Below are positions 1 to 9,051 of a stretch of 64,000 bases of DNA, in pieces. The translations under genes were made by a program, and so were the position numbers. This DNA comes from Mycobacterium branderi (GTDB lineage Bacteria > Actinomycetota > Actinomycetes > Mycobacteriales > Mycobacteriaceae). The notes below the pieces were generated by a model. That model saw nothing but the letters and a program-made list of their open reading frames with translations. It made no database searches and was not told where the DNA came from. Positions within the stretch are counted from its first letter, which is position 1. Each line of letters begins with the position of its first letter. Location: assembly GCF_010728725.1 (NCBI RefSeq), contig NZ_AP022606.1:2790001-2854000 (forward strand), read 5' to 3'.

Positions 1-1716
1 GGTGACGACGTCTGTCCAGCGGGCGGTGTGCACCACCGGTCCGGCGAACGAGTCCAGTCCGGGTATGTCCGGGATTGCGGGATGGTGCAATACCCCGGTG
101 GCGGCGACCAGGAATTCGGCGTCGATCGTGTCACCGTCGGCGGTGGATACCCGCCATCGGTTGTCCGACCACACCGCCGAGGTGACTTCGCAGCCCAGCC
201 GCAGATGCCGGTCCAGTTGGAGGCGGCCGACGAGATCGCGATGGTACTCCCGGATTTCCTCGCCGGTGGCCCAGATGTGTTTCCAGTCGGGTTTGGGCGC
301 GAACGCGAATTGGTAAGTGTGCGATGGCACATCGCATCGCAGGCCAGGGTAGCGGTTCCAGTGCCAGACGCCGCCGACGTCGGATCCTTTTTCCAGAATC
401 GTGAAGTTCTTGAACCCGGCTTGGCGGCAGGTGTGAGCGGCAGCGATGCCCGCCATGCCGGCGCCGACGATCACGATCCGCGGATCGCGTCGGTGGCTTT
501 GGGAGGTTTCGACGGGCAGCGACCGAAGCCCGCGCAGTACCGGGCTGTTGATTCGCGTCGGTTCTGCAGTGGGAGCGAGGTGCGGTAGCCGACGCGCGAG
601 CATTTCGATCGCGGCGCGACTTTCGATGCGGGCCAGCGCATTGCCGATGCAGAAGTGGATACCAGAGCCGAACGCGATGTGCTCGTTGGCATTCCGATCG
701 AGGCGAAACTCGTCGGGGTCTTCCCAGTGGCGGGGATCGCGATTGGCGGAGCCGATCAGCGGCAGCACTCTGGCGCCGGCGGGGATCGTCGTACCGCCGA
801 TCGTCACGTCGGTGGTGGCAATCCGAAGAAGACCCTGGCCGGGGGCGTCGAAGCGCAATGTCTCTTCCACGGCGGACGCCGTCAGGGATGGATCGGCGGT
901 GATCTGCTGCCACAGGTCGCGGCGCTGCAGCAGCGCCAGCATGGCGTTGGCGATGAGGTTGGTGGTCGTCTCGTTGCCGGCGACCAGCAGCAGCACGCAG
1001 AAGTTGATGAGTTCGACGAGGCTCAGGGCGTCGGTGTCGCCGGTGACCAGCAGGCTGACCAGGTCGTCGCCGGGATTGCGGCGCCGCTGGCGCACGGTTC
1101 GCGCGAAGAACCACGAGATTTCGCCCGCGCTGGCAAGCATTTTGGCTTTGCTGCCGCCGGTGAGAAGCCCGTTGACCAGGTTGTCCGACCAGCGTTTGAA
1201 GTCGTCGTGCCGATCGGCGGGGATGCCCATCATCTCGGCGATCACGATGGTGGGCAGCGGGGAGGCCAGGTCGGCGACCAAATCGATCGGCTTGTTTTTC
1301 GTGGCCATATCGTCGACGAGGCGTTCGGCGATTTGGCGAATCCGTGGCTCCCAGGCGGTGATTCGCCGTGGGGTGAACGCCCGGCTCACTTTGCGGCGCA
1401 GCACCGTGTGCTCGGGCGGGTCGCTGGTGAGCAGGGTACGAAGCGGCACAACGCGTCCGAGTGTCCCGGCGAAGCGGTGCGGGATCTTCATCGACGGGTT
1501 GAACGGGTTGTCGTCGAAGCGTGAGGCATTGCCGAGATCCGAGGAAAACCGCTGTGCATCGCGCACCGCGACCGTGACATCGTCGTGACGGCTGAGGATC
1601 CAGAGATCCGGATCGCTGCTGTGATACACCGGTGCCTCGTCGCGCAGCCGGGCGTAGTGCGGGTAGGGGTCGGCGATGACGGCCGGATCGTTCAAATCGA
1701 AGACAGTGTGGGTCAT
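1..1716 (-). CDS. Cytochrome P450 fused to a Baeyer-Villiger-type flavin monooxygenase (C-terminus beyond window)
   Basis: One uninterrupted frame of 572 codons runs off the left edge, so the C-terminus is missing. Residues 1 to about 390 form a complete P450: an ExxR helix (EETLR) and a heme loop FGSGIHFCIG with the thiolate Cys356. After a linker of roughly 20 residues, a class B flavin monooxygenase begins: FAD-binding GAGMAG at 418-423, a GGVWHWNRYPG region, and the fingerprint FxGxxxHxxxWxD at 557-569. I read the linker codon by codon and found no stop or frame change. The P450 lacks any fused reductase, so electrons must come from separate redox partners, while the flavin domain would use NADPH and O2. 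The ATG at 1716 overlaps the upstream TetR stop by 4 bp, implying translational coupling. The natural substrate is unknown; sequential oxidation of one lipid or steroid-like substrate is inference. Confidence 0.9.
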   Translation of the reverse strand, partial: MTHTVFDLNDPAVIADPYPHYARLRDEAPVYHSSDPDLWILSRHDDVTVAVRDAQRFSSDLGNASRFDDNPFNPSMKIPHRFAGTLGRVVPLRTLLTSDPPEHTVLRRKVSRAFTPRRITAWEPRIRQIAERLVDDMATKNKPIDLVADLASPLPTIVIAEMMGIPADRHDDFKRWSDNLVNGLLTGGSKAKMLASAGEISWFFARTVRQRRRNPGDDLVSLLVTGDTDALSLVELINFCVLLLVAGNETTTNLIANAMLALLQRRDLWQQITADPSLTASAVEETLRFDAPGQGLLRIATTDVTIGGTTIPAGARVLPLIGSANRDPRHWEDPDEFRLDRNANEHIAFGSGIHFCIGNALARIESRAAIEMLARRLPHLAPTAEPTRINSPVLRGLRSLPVETSQSHRRDPRIVIVGAGMAGIAAAHTCRQAGFKNFTILEKGSDVGGVWHWNRYPGLRCDVPSHTYQFAFAPKPDWKHIWATGEEIREYHRDLVGRLQLDRHLRLGCEVTSAVWSDNRWRVSTADGDTIDAEFLVAATGVLHHPAIPDIPGLDSFAGPVVHTARWTDVVT

Positions 1717-2321
1717 GTGGGCGCTCCGATCGCGGTCATCAGTGTGCGGACCCATTGGCGAATGAATCGGTCCTCGTCGATTCCCAGCGGACGATCATTG
1801 TGGATAGACGTTGCGATCCAATAGTTCTCGATCGCACCGAGCCAGATTGCGGTGATCGCTTCGAAGTCGCGGTCTACTGAATCGTCTTGCGGTGCTTTGT
1901 CTTGGAGCCACTTGGCCAGAAATTGCCGCGACCGGGCGAATAGCCGGTCGCGGGCGTCGGCCATCACCTCCGGGAACCGGTCGCCTTCCTTGGCCATCAC
2001 GCGAATCAGGTTGCGCCAGTTGGTCATCAGCACCAGCGAGCCACGGGCAACCAGCGTCAGCTCGGCCTCGAGGTTGCCCAGCGACAGCATCGGCGCGAGC
2101 GTGAAACTCGCATCTGCGGTCTGAATAGCCCGCTCGACGGCGGCGGCCATGACCTGTTGCTTCGACCCGAAATGGGTGTACAGGGCTCCGGAGTGCGGCG
2201 ACAGCCCGGCCGCTTCTTCGATCGAGGCGACCGACGTGCCGGCATAACCGTGTTCGGCGAACAGCCGCAGCGCTTCGTTCAGGATCCGATCGCGGGTGCT
2301 GTCGGCCACGGCGTCATCCAA
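1713..2321 (-). CDS. TetR-family transcriptional regulator
   Basis: A 202-residue TetR repressor-type protein. The N-terminal helix-turn-helix (about residues 10-57) has the family signature AEHGYAGTSVASIEEAAG followed by LYTHFGSKQQV. The C-terminal half is the variable ligand-binding and dimer domain. The first usable start is a TTG at 2321, with a GTG four codons later. The stop overlaps the ATG of the P450-flavin monooxygenase fusion by 4 bp, so the regulator is the first gene of that operon and probably controls it together with itself. A dyad immediately upstream fits an autoregulatory operator. The ligand cannot be predicted. Confidence 0.9.
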   Translation of the reverse strand: MDDAVADSTRDRILNEALRLFAEHGYAGTSVASIEEAAGLSPHSGALYTHFGSKQQVMAAAVERAIQTADASFTLAPMLSLGNLEAELTLVARGSLVLMTNWRNLIRVMAKEGDRFPEVMADARDRLFARSRQFLAKWLQDKAPQDDSVDRDFEAITAIWLGAIENYWIATSIHNDRPLGIDEDRFIRQWVRTLMTAIGAPT

Positions 2322-2325
2322 TCAA

Positions 2326-2352
2326 ATGCTTGGGTATTCCAAGCATATGCTT
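2326..2352. promoter_or_regulatory. Probable TetR operator (nested inverted repeats)
   Basis: ATGCTTGG and CCAAGCAT form an 8-bp inverted repeat with a 5-bp spacer (2326-2346). The right arm overlaps a second perfect palindrome, AAGCATATGCTT (2341-2352). Both lie just upstream of the TetR start, where an autorepressor would bind. Assignment to this TetR is inference from position. Confidence 0.6.
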
Positions 2353-2373
2353 GTGTGCTCGGACGCACAAGGC

Positions 2374-3744
2374 CTACGGGTCGTCGTCGTCTTCGTCGTC
2401 GTCTGGCCGGAGGAGTTTGTCGGGGTGCCAGTAGTTGTTGGTGCGGGGTTGGCCGTGGTCGAGGTGTGGGGGTGGTATCCATTCGGTGTCGCCGTGCGCG
2501 TTTTTCCGGGTGGTCCAGCCGTCTTCGGTGATGGGGTGGTGCCCGCCGCAGCCTAGGGTGAGGTCGTTGACGTCGGTGGTGTGGCATTGGGCATACGGGG
2601 TGCAGTGGTGGGCTTCGCAGTGATAGCCCGGTACCGGGCAATTCGGGAACGTGCACCCGCGATCCTTCGCGTATAACACGATTCGCTGGGCGGGCGACGC
2701 TAAACGTTTGGTGTGGTACAGCGCCAGGGCTTTGCCTTTGTCGAAGATGGCTAGGTAGTGGTGGGCGTGGGAGGCGATCCGGATCACATCGGACATCGGC
2801 AGTAGTGTTCCGCCGCCGGTGAGGCCGTGTCCGGTGCCGGCTTCGAGGTCTTGCAGGTTGGTGGTGACGATGATGCTGGCCGGTAGCCCGTTGTGCTGGC
2901 CGAGGTTTCCGGAGGCGATCAGTGCGCGCAGTCCGGCCAGCAGCCCGTCGTGGTTGCGCTGGCCGGTGCTGCGGGTGTCGCGTTGGGCTGTCTCCTCGCA
3001 AGGGGTGCCGTCGACGACGGGTGTCGTGTCGGCGGGGTTGCACATGCCGGGGGCGGCGAGTTTGGCCCACACGGCTTCGAGGGTGGCGCGCAGTTCCGGG
3101 GTGATCCAGCCGCTTAGGTGTGACATGAGATCGGGGCCTTGTTTGCCCAGGGTCAGGCCGCGTCGGCGCGCCCGCTCGTCGTCGGAAAAGTCGCCGTCGG
3201 GGTTGAGGCAGTCGGTGAGCCGCTGGGCCAACATGGCTAGGTCGTCGGGGCGATGCTGCCCGGCCAACTCGGCCAGGTGGGCCTCGGCGTGTGCGCGGGT
3301 TTCGGCGTCGACGAAGCCGGGCAGCCGGTGCATGAAACCACGGATCACCGCCACATGACCGGCGCCGATCTGCCCGCCGCGCTGGGCGGCGGCGGTCGCG
3401 GGCAACACCGGCGCCAACGGTTCGCCGGTCATCGCCTGGCGCGGCCCGAGGTCTTTGGCTTCGTGAATGCGCCGACTGGCCTCGGCCGGGGTGATGCGCA
3501 ACCGCTCGGCCAGCGCAAACCGCAGCGTGCCGCCCAACTCAGTCTCGCTGGCCTGTTCGGCCAGCTGGTTGATCAGCGGATGCTCCACCGCCGGCAACCG
3601 CCGGCGGATGGTTTCACAGCGCTCCAACATGGCCAGGCATTCCGGGGTGGTCAACGTATCAAACGTCAGGTCCAGGGCGCGCTTCATGGCAGATTCGAGT
3701 GCGTCGAAGGCCTCGACGATCTCCTCACGGCTACTCGAACGCAT
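2374..3744 (-). CDS. DUF222 / 13E12-repeat-family HNH endonuclease-like protein
   Basis: A member of the mycobacterial REP13E12 family: an N-terminal DUF222 region followed by a C-terminal HNH-type zinc site (residues near [17 protein letters not shown] and then CGGHH). About 456 residues from the ATG at 3744; an upstream TTG at 3792 would add 16 residues with no family support. The tail is very acidic (PDDDEDDDD). These genes are repetitive in mycobacterial genomes, and 13E12 copies can serve as prophage attachment sites; the molecular role of the protein is not settled. A perfect LexA box overlaps the start codon, so induction by DNA damage is likely. It stands alone between the TetR operon and an esterase gene. 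Confidence 0.9.
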   Translation of the reverse strand: MRSSSREEIVEAFDALESAMKRALDLTFDTLTTPECLAMLERCETIRRRLPAVEHPLINQLAEQASETELGGTLRFALAERLRITPAEASRRIHEAKDLGPRQAMTGEPLAPVLPATAAAQRGGQIGAGHVAVIRGFMHRLPGFVDAETRAHAEAHLAELAGQHRPDDLAMLAQRLTDCLNPDGDFSDDERARRRGLTLGKQGPDLMSHLSGWITPELRATLEAVWAKLAAPGMCNPADTTPVVDGTPCEETAQRDTRSTGQRNHDGLLAGLRALIASGNLGQHNGLPASIIVTTNLQDLEAGTGHGLTGGGTLLPMSDVIRIASHAHHYLAIFDKGKALALYHTKRLASPAQRIVLYAKDRGCTFPNCPVPGYHCEAHHCTPYAQCHTTDVNDLTLGCGGHHPITEDGWTTRKNAHGDTEWIPPPHLDHGQPRTNNYWHPDKLLRPDDDEDDDDP

Positions 3745-3750
3745 GTTCGA
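3735..3750. promoter_or_regulatory. LexA binding site (SOS box)
   Basis: TCGAACGCATGTTCGA matches exactly the mycobacterial SOS consensus TCGAAC-N4-GTTCGA. It overlaps the ATG of the 13E12/HNH gene (complement of 3742-3744), so bound LexA would block initiation there. Confidence 0.88.
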
Positions 3751-3889
3751 ATGATAACAGGCCAGCCCGGCGGCCGCCACCGATTTCCACAAGTAAAACT
3801 AAAGTGACAGAAGTGATTACAGTGGTTCAGGAGGTCGCGCGAGCCCGCGGTAACCCCGACGATCGATGACCGGACACGCGGATGGTTAA

Positions 3890-5143
3890 GTGACCGTCGT
3901 GAAGCAATTGACAGCTGTCTTGGGGTCCCTGACCGGGTTGGCGTTCACCGCCAACGGCTACCGCCCGCTGAGCAAGCGCGGCTACCCCTCGCTGTTCGTC
4001 TTCGCCTACGGCGTGTTCGCCTCGGAACTACCGCTGGAAGTCCTCGCCGGCCAATTCGCGACGTTGGCCGCGGTGACCCGGCGGCTGTCTCCGCGGGTGC
4101 GCTGGTTCAGCTGGCTGGTGTCGGCGCTGTCATGGCTGGGTCTATTAGGTCTGCATCGCATCGGCCGCCAATCCGACAGGCCGCTCACCGCAGCGCTGGA
4201 TGTCGGGCTGGGCGCCGGCCGTCGTACCGAATCGGGCGATCTGTGGAAGCGGCCCGCGGGCGCCGGCACCGCCAAGACGCCAGGCGTTATCCGCATGATG
4301 CGGGTGTACGGCGACTATGCACACGACACCAATATCAGTTACGGCCCATACGGCTCGCGCAACTATCTCGACATCTGGCGGCGTCCCGATTTGGATCCCA
4401 ACGGACAGGCCCCGGTGCTGCTGCAGGTTCCCGGCGGTGCATGGATGCTGGGAAGTAAACGCCACCAGGCGTATCCGTTGATGAGTCATCTGGCCGAGTT
4501 GGGCTGGGTTTGTGTCGCAATCAACTACCGGCTCAGCCCGCGTTCGACCTGGCCCGACCATATCGTCGACGTCAAACGTGCACTGGCCTGGACCAAGGAA
4601 AACATCGCCGAATACGGCGGGGACCCAGACTGGATTGCGATCACCGGCGGCTCAGCGGGCGGCCACTTGTGCGCATTGGCCGCGCTGACCGCGAATGATC
4701 CGCAATTCCAACCCGGTTTCGAGGACGCCGACATCAGCGTGCGAGCCGCGGTCCCGTTCTACGGCGTCTACGACTTCACCCATACCGATTCACTGCACCC
4801 ACTGATGACGCCGACGCTGGGCAAATACGTGTTCAAGCTGTCACGCAACGAAACGGCCGAGGCTCTTTGCGCCGCCTCGCCGATCAGTCACGTCAGTTCC
4901 GATGCCCCACCGTTTTTCGTGCTGCATGGGCGTAATGACTCGCTCATCCCGGTCGAACAGGGCCGGGCTTTCGCGGCGCGCCTACGCGAAGTCAGCCACC
5001 AGCCAGTTGCCTACGCCGAATTACCCTACGCACAGCACGCTTTCGACATCTTCGGGTCCGCCCGCGCCGCGCACGCTGCGGTGGCCGTCGAACAGTTCTT
5101 GGCCGAGATCTACGTGCGCTCCAGGGTTACCTCAGCGACTTGA
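3890..5143 (+). CDS. Alpha/beta hydrolase, Lip-family carboxylesterase
   Basis: A 417-residue protein with a hydrophobic N-terminal third (membrane-associated segments around residues 30-60 and 75-95) and a C-terminal alpha/beta hydrolase domain. Visible features are the oxyanion-hole segment VPGGAW, the nucleophile elbow GGSAGG, and acid/His positions near HGRNDSLIPV and AQHAFD. Length and layout resemble mycobacterial LipQ/LipC-type esterases that hydrolyse short or medium acyl esters, but the exact orthologue cannot be fixed by eye. The start is the GTG at 3890, giving the membrane-proximal N-terminus. It is monocistronic, convergent with the reductase operon at 5237. Confidence 0.8.
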   Translation: MTVVKQLTAVLGSLTGLAFTANGYRPLSKRGYPSLFVFAYGVFASELPLEVLAGQFATLAAVTRRLSPRVRWFSWLVSALSWLGLLGLHRIGRQSDRPLTAALDVGLGAGRRTESGDLWKRPAGAGTAKTPGVIRMMRVYGDYAHDTNISYGPYGSRNYLDIWRRPDLDPNGQAPVLLQVPGGAWMLGSKRHQAYPLMSHLAELGWVCVAINYRLSPRSTWPDHIVDVKRALAWTKENIAEYGGDPDWIAITGGSAGGHLCALAALTANDPQFQPGFEDADISVRAAVPFYGVYDFTHTDSLHPLMTPTLGKYVFKLSRNETAEALCAASPISHVSSDAPPFFVLHGRNDSLIPVEQGRAFAARLREVSHQPVAYAELPYAQHAFDIFGSARAAHAAVAVEQFLAEIYVRSRVTSAT

Positions 5144-5236
5144 CGTTTCGTCACCGCCGAACCCGACGCGCCGACTGTGCGGTTTGATACGGCCACATCG
5201 GCGTGTCGCGGATGAAACTGCACAATCGGCCGAAGA

Positions 5237-6313
5237 TTAGGCGTCGATCACCACACGATCGCCCTTGGCCCGCGAGACGCAGACCAACATTTCGCCGTCG
5301 CCCTCGGCGGCGCGTCCTCTGCGCTCCACGTCGCCGGCCAGCACCTTCACCTTGCAGGTTCCGCAGAAACCCTGCTGACACGAATACGGGGTTGCCGGGT
5401 CGCGGTCGAGCATGACCGCCAGTGCCGAGCGGTTCGCCGGCACGCTGACCACCTGCCCAGACCGCGCGAGCTCCAGCTCGAAAGGAACACCGTCGATGAC
5501 CGGCGGCGGACTGAACCGCTCGTAATGCAGTGGTGCATCGGCATGTTCGTCACGCGCCGCCCGCACCGACTCCAGCATGCCGGTCGGTCCGCACACGTAG
5601 ACCGCCGTCGTCGGCCCCGCGTCGACAAGCAGGTCCTCGGCGGTGGGGATCCGGCCGCGCTCGTCGTCCGCCCACACAGTGACCCGGTCCGGCGCCACCG
5701 CCACCAGCTCGTCCAGCAGCGGCATGTACTGGCGGCTGCGGCCGGCATACACTGCGCGCCAATTGATTCCGTGCTGCTGTGCGACCTGAACCATGGGCAG
5801 GATCGGCGTTATCCCGATACCGCCGATCACGAACAACACCTCGCGCTCGTCCGTGACGAGGTAGAACGCGTTGCGCGGGCCTTCCAGCACCAGCGTGTCA
5901 CCCACGTCGAAGGTATCGTGCATCTCGATCGAACCGCCACCGCCGTCGGCGATGCGGCGCACGGCGATGCGGTAGTCGGTGCGCCGGCCGGGCGGACCGC
6001 ACAGAGAGTACTGCCGGCGACGGCCCGAAGGCAGCCGGACATCGATATGCGCGCCGGGTGTCCACGACGGCAGCAGACCGCCATCGGGATCGGCCAACGT
6101 CAACGCCACCACATCGGGGGCCAGCACTTCGCGTTTGGTGACCACCGCCGTGATCGTGCGCTGCACCGGCGCCACCCGCGACGGTGTCCACCGCGACGCG
6201 GACGCCAGGCCGCCGAACAGTGTGCCCACGCCGTACAGCGCGGTCAGCGCGCGGTCGCGCTTGCGCCGACCATACAAGTCGGCCGGTCTACTCGCCCAAA
6301 TGCTTTGCTTCAC
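5237..6313 (-). CDS. FAD/NAD(P)/2Fe-2S oxidoreductase (phthalate dioxygenase reductase type)
   Basis: A 358-residue electron-transfer flavoprotein. The order is a flavin-binding beta-barrel (RQYSLCGPP near residue 138), an NAD(P)-binding domain (GGIGITPIL and YVCGPTGML), and a C-terminal plant-type ferredoxin domain with C-x4-C-x2-C (CQQGFCGTC) and a last Cys in MLVC. Such proteins pass electrons from NAD(P)H to oxygenases. It is the last gene of a four-gene operon, 8 bp behind the EphD-like gene. The operon's PF10118 ferritin-like protein is the obvious candidate acceptor (inference). The N-terminal 45 residues are basic and could contact membrane. Confidence 0.85.
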   Translation of the reverse strand: MKQSIWASRPADLYGRRKRDRALTALYGVGTLFGGLASASRWTPSRVAPVQRTITAVVTKREVLAPDVVALTLADPDGGLLPSWTPGAHIDVRLPSGRRRQYSLCGPPGRRTDYRIAVRRIADGGGGSIEMHDTFDVGDTLVLEGPRNAFYLVTDEREVLFVIGGIGITPILPMVQVAQQHGINWRAVYAGRSRQYMPLLDELVAVAPDRVTVWADDERGRIPTAEDLLVDAGPTTAVYVCGPTGMLESVRAARDEHADAPLHYERFSPPPVIDGVPFELELARSGQVVSVPANRSALAVMLDRDPATPYSCQQGFCGTCKVKVLAGDVERRGRAAEGDGEMLVCVSRAKGDRVVIDA

Positions 6314-6321
6314 AGTATCTC

Positions 6322-8121
6322 TCAGGTTGTTGTGCGGCGATCCGCTGCGCCCGGCTCCGCCGCGCTGGCGATCTCCGCGGTCTGTCGAAGGTCGAACCGC
6401 GCGAACAGCCGCACCAGCGAGGGGCTGAGGCGGCGCAGCGCATAGCCGATCCGGGACTCGGCCGCGACCGGCAGTACCGCCGGGCCGGTCCGGATCGCCT
6501 TGACGATCGCTTTCGCGACGGCTTCCGGGGTATAGTTACGACGCCGATACGCGGCATCGGCCTTCTGCCGGGCCCGCTCCTGCTGCTCGGCCGAAAAGCC
6601 AGCGTACACAGTGCTTTTGGCGATATTAGTATTGACGAAGCCGGGACACACCGCCGTCACCGTAATGCCCTCGTCGGCGAGGTCCGCGCGCAGCGATTCG
6701 CTCAATGCGAGCACGGCTGCCTTCGTGGTGCCGTAGGCGACCATGGATTTCGACGGCAAAAACGCTGCGGCCGACGCCACGTTGATGATCGTTCCGCCCT
6801 GGCCGCGCTCGACCATCTGCGCGCCGAACACCCGGCTGCCGTTGATGACGCCGCGCACGTTGACCCCGATGATGGTGTCCCAGTGCTCGGGCGTCGTCTC
6901 CAGGAACCGGCCCGCCATCCCGATGCCGGCGTTGTTGACCAGGATGTCGACGACGCCATGCTTTTCGTGCACTTGTGCGGCAAGGTCATTCATCGCGGCT
7001 TCGTCGCTGACGTCGACCTGGTAGACCGCGGCCTCGGCCCCGGCAGCACGCACGGCCTCCGCGGTTTCGTCCGCGCTGCCGGCATCGAGGTCGACCACCA
7101 CGACGGTGGCGGCACCCTGACGGGCCAACTCCACCGCGGTGGCCCGGCCGATCCCGGCGCCCGCCCCGGTGACCAGCGCGAGTTTGCCTACCACATCACG
7201 GGATCCGGTGTTGACGACCGAACTGCCCGCTGCGCCCTCGGTGACCAGGTCCACCCACTCGCCGGTGAGCCGCGCGATGACGTCCGGACGCGACGTCACC
7301 ACCCAGTGCCCGCCTTCGATCGGGACGATCCTGCCGCCCGGCGCGAGAGAGCCGGTGAACCGCTGCAGGGCGGGCGACACGAAATAGTCCTTGCGCGCAA
7401 CCAGCACCTGCACCGGCACTCGTGTTTCCGGCAGCCGTGCCGGCGGCGCCAGGATCGGCGCAGGCATGTTGGCGCGGTAGAGGTTGAGCCCGTTGAGGTA
7501 GTCGTGGACCGACCGGTACGGCGCAGGGCGCCGGCTTCGGGTGCTGGACCGGCCGATACGTTCAACCGCCTCAAAGACTTTCACGGTCGCGCGGGACCGG
7601 ATCGCCAGCTCCGGCACACCCGGGCACAAGAAGAACCAGATGTAGCTGGACGCCAGGACCTGTTTGGCGACGTCCGCCACGGCACGCGGCGTGCGCGGTG
7701 ACCGCAGGAACTTGCCCGCATAGTTCAGGTGCGGCCCGGAGATCGACGTGAACGACGCGATCCGGCCCATCACCGAGTCGTCGGTGACCGCGGACCAGGC
7801 TTGAATCGAGCCCCAGTCGTGGGCCACCAGGTGAACCTCGTCGACCCCAAGGCTGTCGATCACCGCGGCGATGTCCGAAACCAGTTGGGGGAGGCGGTAT
7901 CCCGACCGGTCGGCCGGCTTGGACGACTCACCGGCCCCGCGCACGTCATAGGCCGCGAAGTTGTACCGGTCGGCAAGCTGCTCCGCGACGCCGTCCCACA
8001 CGTGGTGGTTGTCCGGATAGCCGTGGATCGCCAGGATGGTCGGTCGCCGCGCGTCGATTTCGCCGTACCGGTGCACGGCCAGGGTGACGCCGTCCGACGC
8101 GGTCACGAAAGAGGTGGTCAT
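6322..8121 (-). CDS. EphD-like fusion: alpha/beta (epoxide) hydrolase plus short-chain dehydrogenase
   Basis: A 599-residue two-domain enzyme of the same architecture and length as mycobacterial EphD. Residues 1 to about 290 are an alpha/beta hydrolase with AIHGYPDNHHVWDG and an Asp nucleophile elbow AHDWGS, typical of epoxide hydrolases. From about 310 to the end is a classical SDR: TGAGAGIGRA cofactor loop, NNAGIGMAG, and YGTTK carrying the catalytic Tyr and Lys. It is 3 bp downstream of the PF10118 gene and 8 bp upstream of the reductase gene. EphD has been tied to modification of mycolic-type lipids; the context supports a lipid substrate. Whether this is the true ephD or a paralogue is open. 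Its last codons contain a genomic repeat (6336-6373). Confidence 0.85.
   Translation of the reverse strand: MTTSFVTASDGVTLAVHRYGEIDARRPTILAIHGYPDNHHVWDGVAEQLADRYNFAAYDVRGAGESSKPADRSGYRLPQLVSDIAAVIDSLGVDEVHLVAHDWGSIQAWSAVTDDSVMGRIASFTSISGPHLNYAGKFLRSPRTPRAVADVAKQVLASSYIWFFLCPGVPELAIRSRATVKVFEAVERIGRSSTRSRRPAPYRSVHDYLNGLNLYRANMPAPILAPPARLPETRVPVQVLVARKDYFVSPALQRFTGSLAPGGRIVPIEGGHWVVTSRPDVIARLTGEWVDLVTEGAAGSSVVNTGSRDVVGKLALVTGAGAGIGRATAVELARQGAATVVVVDLDAGSADETAEAVRAAGAEAAVYQVDVSDEAAMNDLAAQVHEKHGVVDILVNNAGIGMAGRFLETTPEHWDTIIGVNVRGVINGSRVFGAQMVERGQGGTIINVASAAAFLPSKSMVAYGTTKAAVLALSESLRADLADEGITVTAVCPGFVNTNIAKSTVYAGFSAEQQERARQKADAAYRRRNYTPEAVAKAIVKAIRTGPAVLPVAAESRIGYALRRLSPSLVRLFARFDLRQTAEIASAAEPGAADRRTTT
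6336..6373. repeat. Diverged copy of the GC-rich repeat found at pruA/pruB
   Basis: The core TGCGCCCGGCT-CGCCGCGCT matches the reverse complement of the 50-bp repeat at 19528-19633, flanked on both sides by GCGATC-like ends. It encodes the C-terminal residues of the EphD-like protein, so the element has been absorbed into coding sequence. Confidence 0.6.
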
Positions 8122-8124
8122 GGC

Positions 8125-9033
8125 TTAGTGCGCCGCGCGGGCAGCGGGGGAGCGGGCCAGGTACTCGACCGCGCGCCCGACCCCGCCCAGCTGCGACGGG
8201 TGGAAACCCGGCTTGTAGTAGGCGCCGATCACCCGCAGGAACTCGAACGGCCCGGGCACCAAGCCGCGGCGCGCCGCGTCGAAGTAATCCCGCCAGCGCG
8301 GTTTGGTTCCCGGCGGCAGGTGCGGGTCGACCGAGTACATGAACCGCACCCCGCGGGCGAATAACCACAGCATCGCCGGCGTCACCAGCAGCTGGGTGCG
8401 CACTTGGCGCCAGTACCCGGCCTGCAGGTGCTTCATGGTGTCGAAGGCGACCGCTTTGTGTTCGACTTCTTCCGCGCCGTGCCAGCGCAGCAGGTCCAGC
8501 ATCACCGGGTCGGCGCCCAGGTCGTCGAGCTGCGGCGTGTCCAGAATCCACTCGCCGAGGATGGCGGTGTAGTGCTCGAGCGCGGCCACGATCGAGACCT
8601 GCTCGGCCAGCCAGCTCTGCCGTCGCCGCCTACTCCACCAGGGCCGGTCCCCGATGAGCTTGTCGAACATCCACCGGATCTGGCTGGTGAACGGCGTCAT
8701 ATCGACGCCCTTGGCCGTGAGGTGGTCCGCCACACCGGCGTGCGCCTGGGAATGCATCGCCTCCTGGCTGATGAACCCCTGCACATCCAGCCGCAGCTGG
8801 TCGTCGCGGATCAGCGGCAACGCCCTCTTGAAGACGTCGACGATCCACTCCTCGCCCGCCGGCAGCAACAGATGCAGGACATTGCAGAAGTGGGTGGCGA
8901 AGACCTCGTTGGGCACGTAGTAGAACGGCAGCTTCGCCCAGTCGAAGTCGACGTCGCGCGCCTGCAGGACGATCCGCTCATGATCGAGCGACTCGTCGTG
9001 CGGGCCCGCTGCCTTCTCATCGACGGTAAACAT
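8125..9033 (-). CDS. PF10118-family 'metal-dependent hydrolase' (ferritin-like, possible diiron oxygenase)
   Basis: A 302-residue helical protein of the Metal_hydrol (PF10118) family. Candidate metal ligands sit in four-helix positions: QEAMHSQAH, AALEHYTAILGEW and HGAEEVEHK, an E/H arrangement expected of a diiron ferritin-like site rather than a hydrolase. It lies between the FAAL-thioester reductase (18 bp upstream) and the EphD-like gene (3 bp downstream) and shares the operon with a 2Fe-2S flavoreductase. A diiron hydroxylase or desaturase acting on an activated or reduced acyl chain is my inference; the family name 'hydrolase' is only a historical prediction. Confidence 0.75.
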   Translation of the reverse strand: MFTVDEKAAGPHDESLDHERIVLQARDVDFDWAKLPFYYVPNEVFATHFCNVLHLLLPAGEEWIVDVFKRALPLIRDDQLRLDVQGFISQEAMHSQAHAGVADHLTAKGVDMTPFTSQIRWMFDKLIGDRPWWSRRRRQSWLAEQVSIVAALEHYTAILGEWILDTPQLDDLGADPVMLDLLRWHGAEEVEHKAVAFDTMKHLQAGYWRQVRTQLLVTPAMLWLFARGVRFMYSVDPHLPPGTKPRWRDYFDAARRGLVPGPFEFLRVIGAYYKPGFHPSQLGGVGRAVEYLARSPAARAAH

Positions 9034-9051
9034 CGCTAACTCCCAGTCTAG

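Noticed and set aside
131-1114. Long open frame antisense-shifted within the P450 gene
   Set aside because: Arg/Pro-rich translation typical of a wrong frame; the P450-flavin monooxygenase frame shows clear catalytic motifs.
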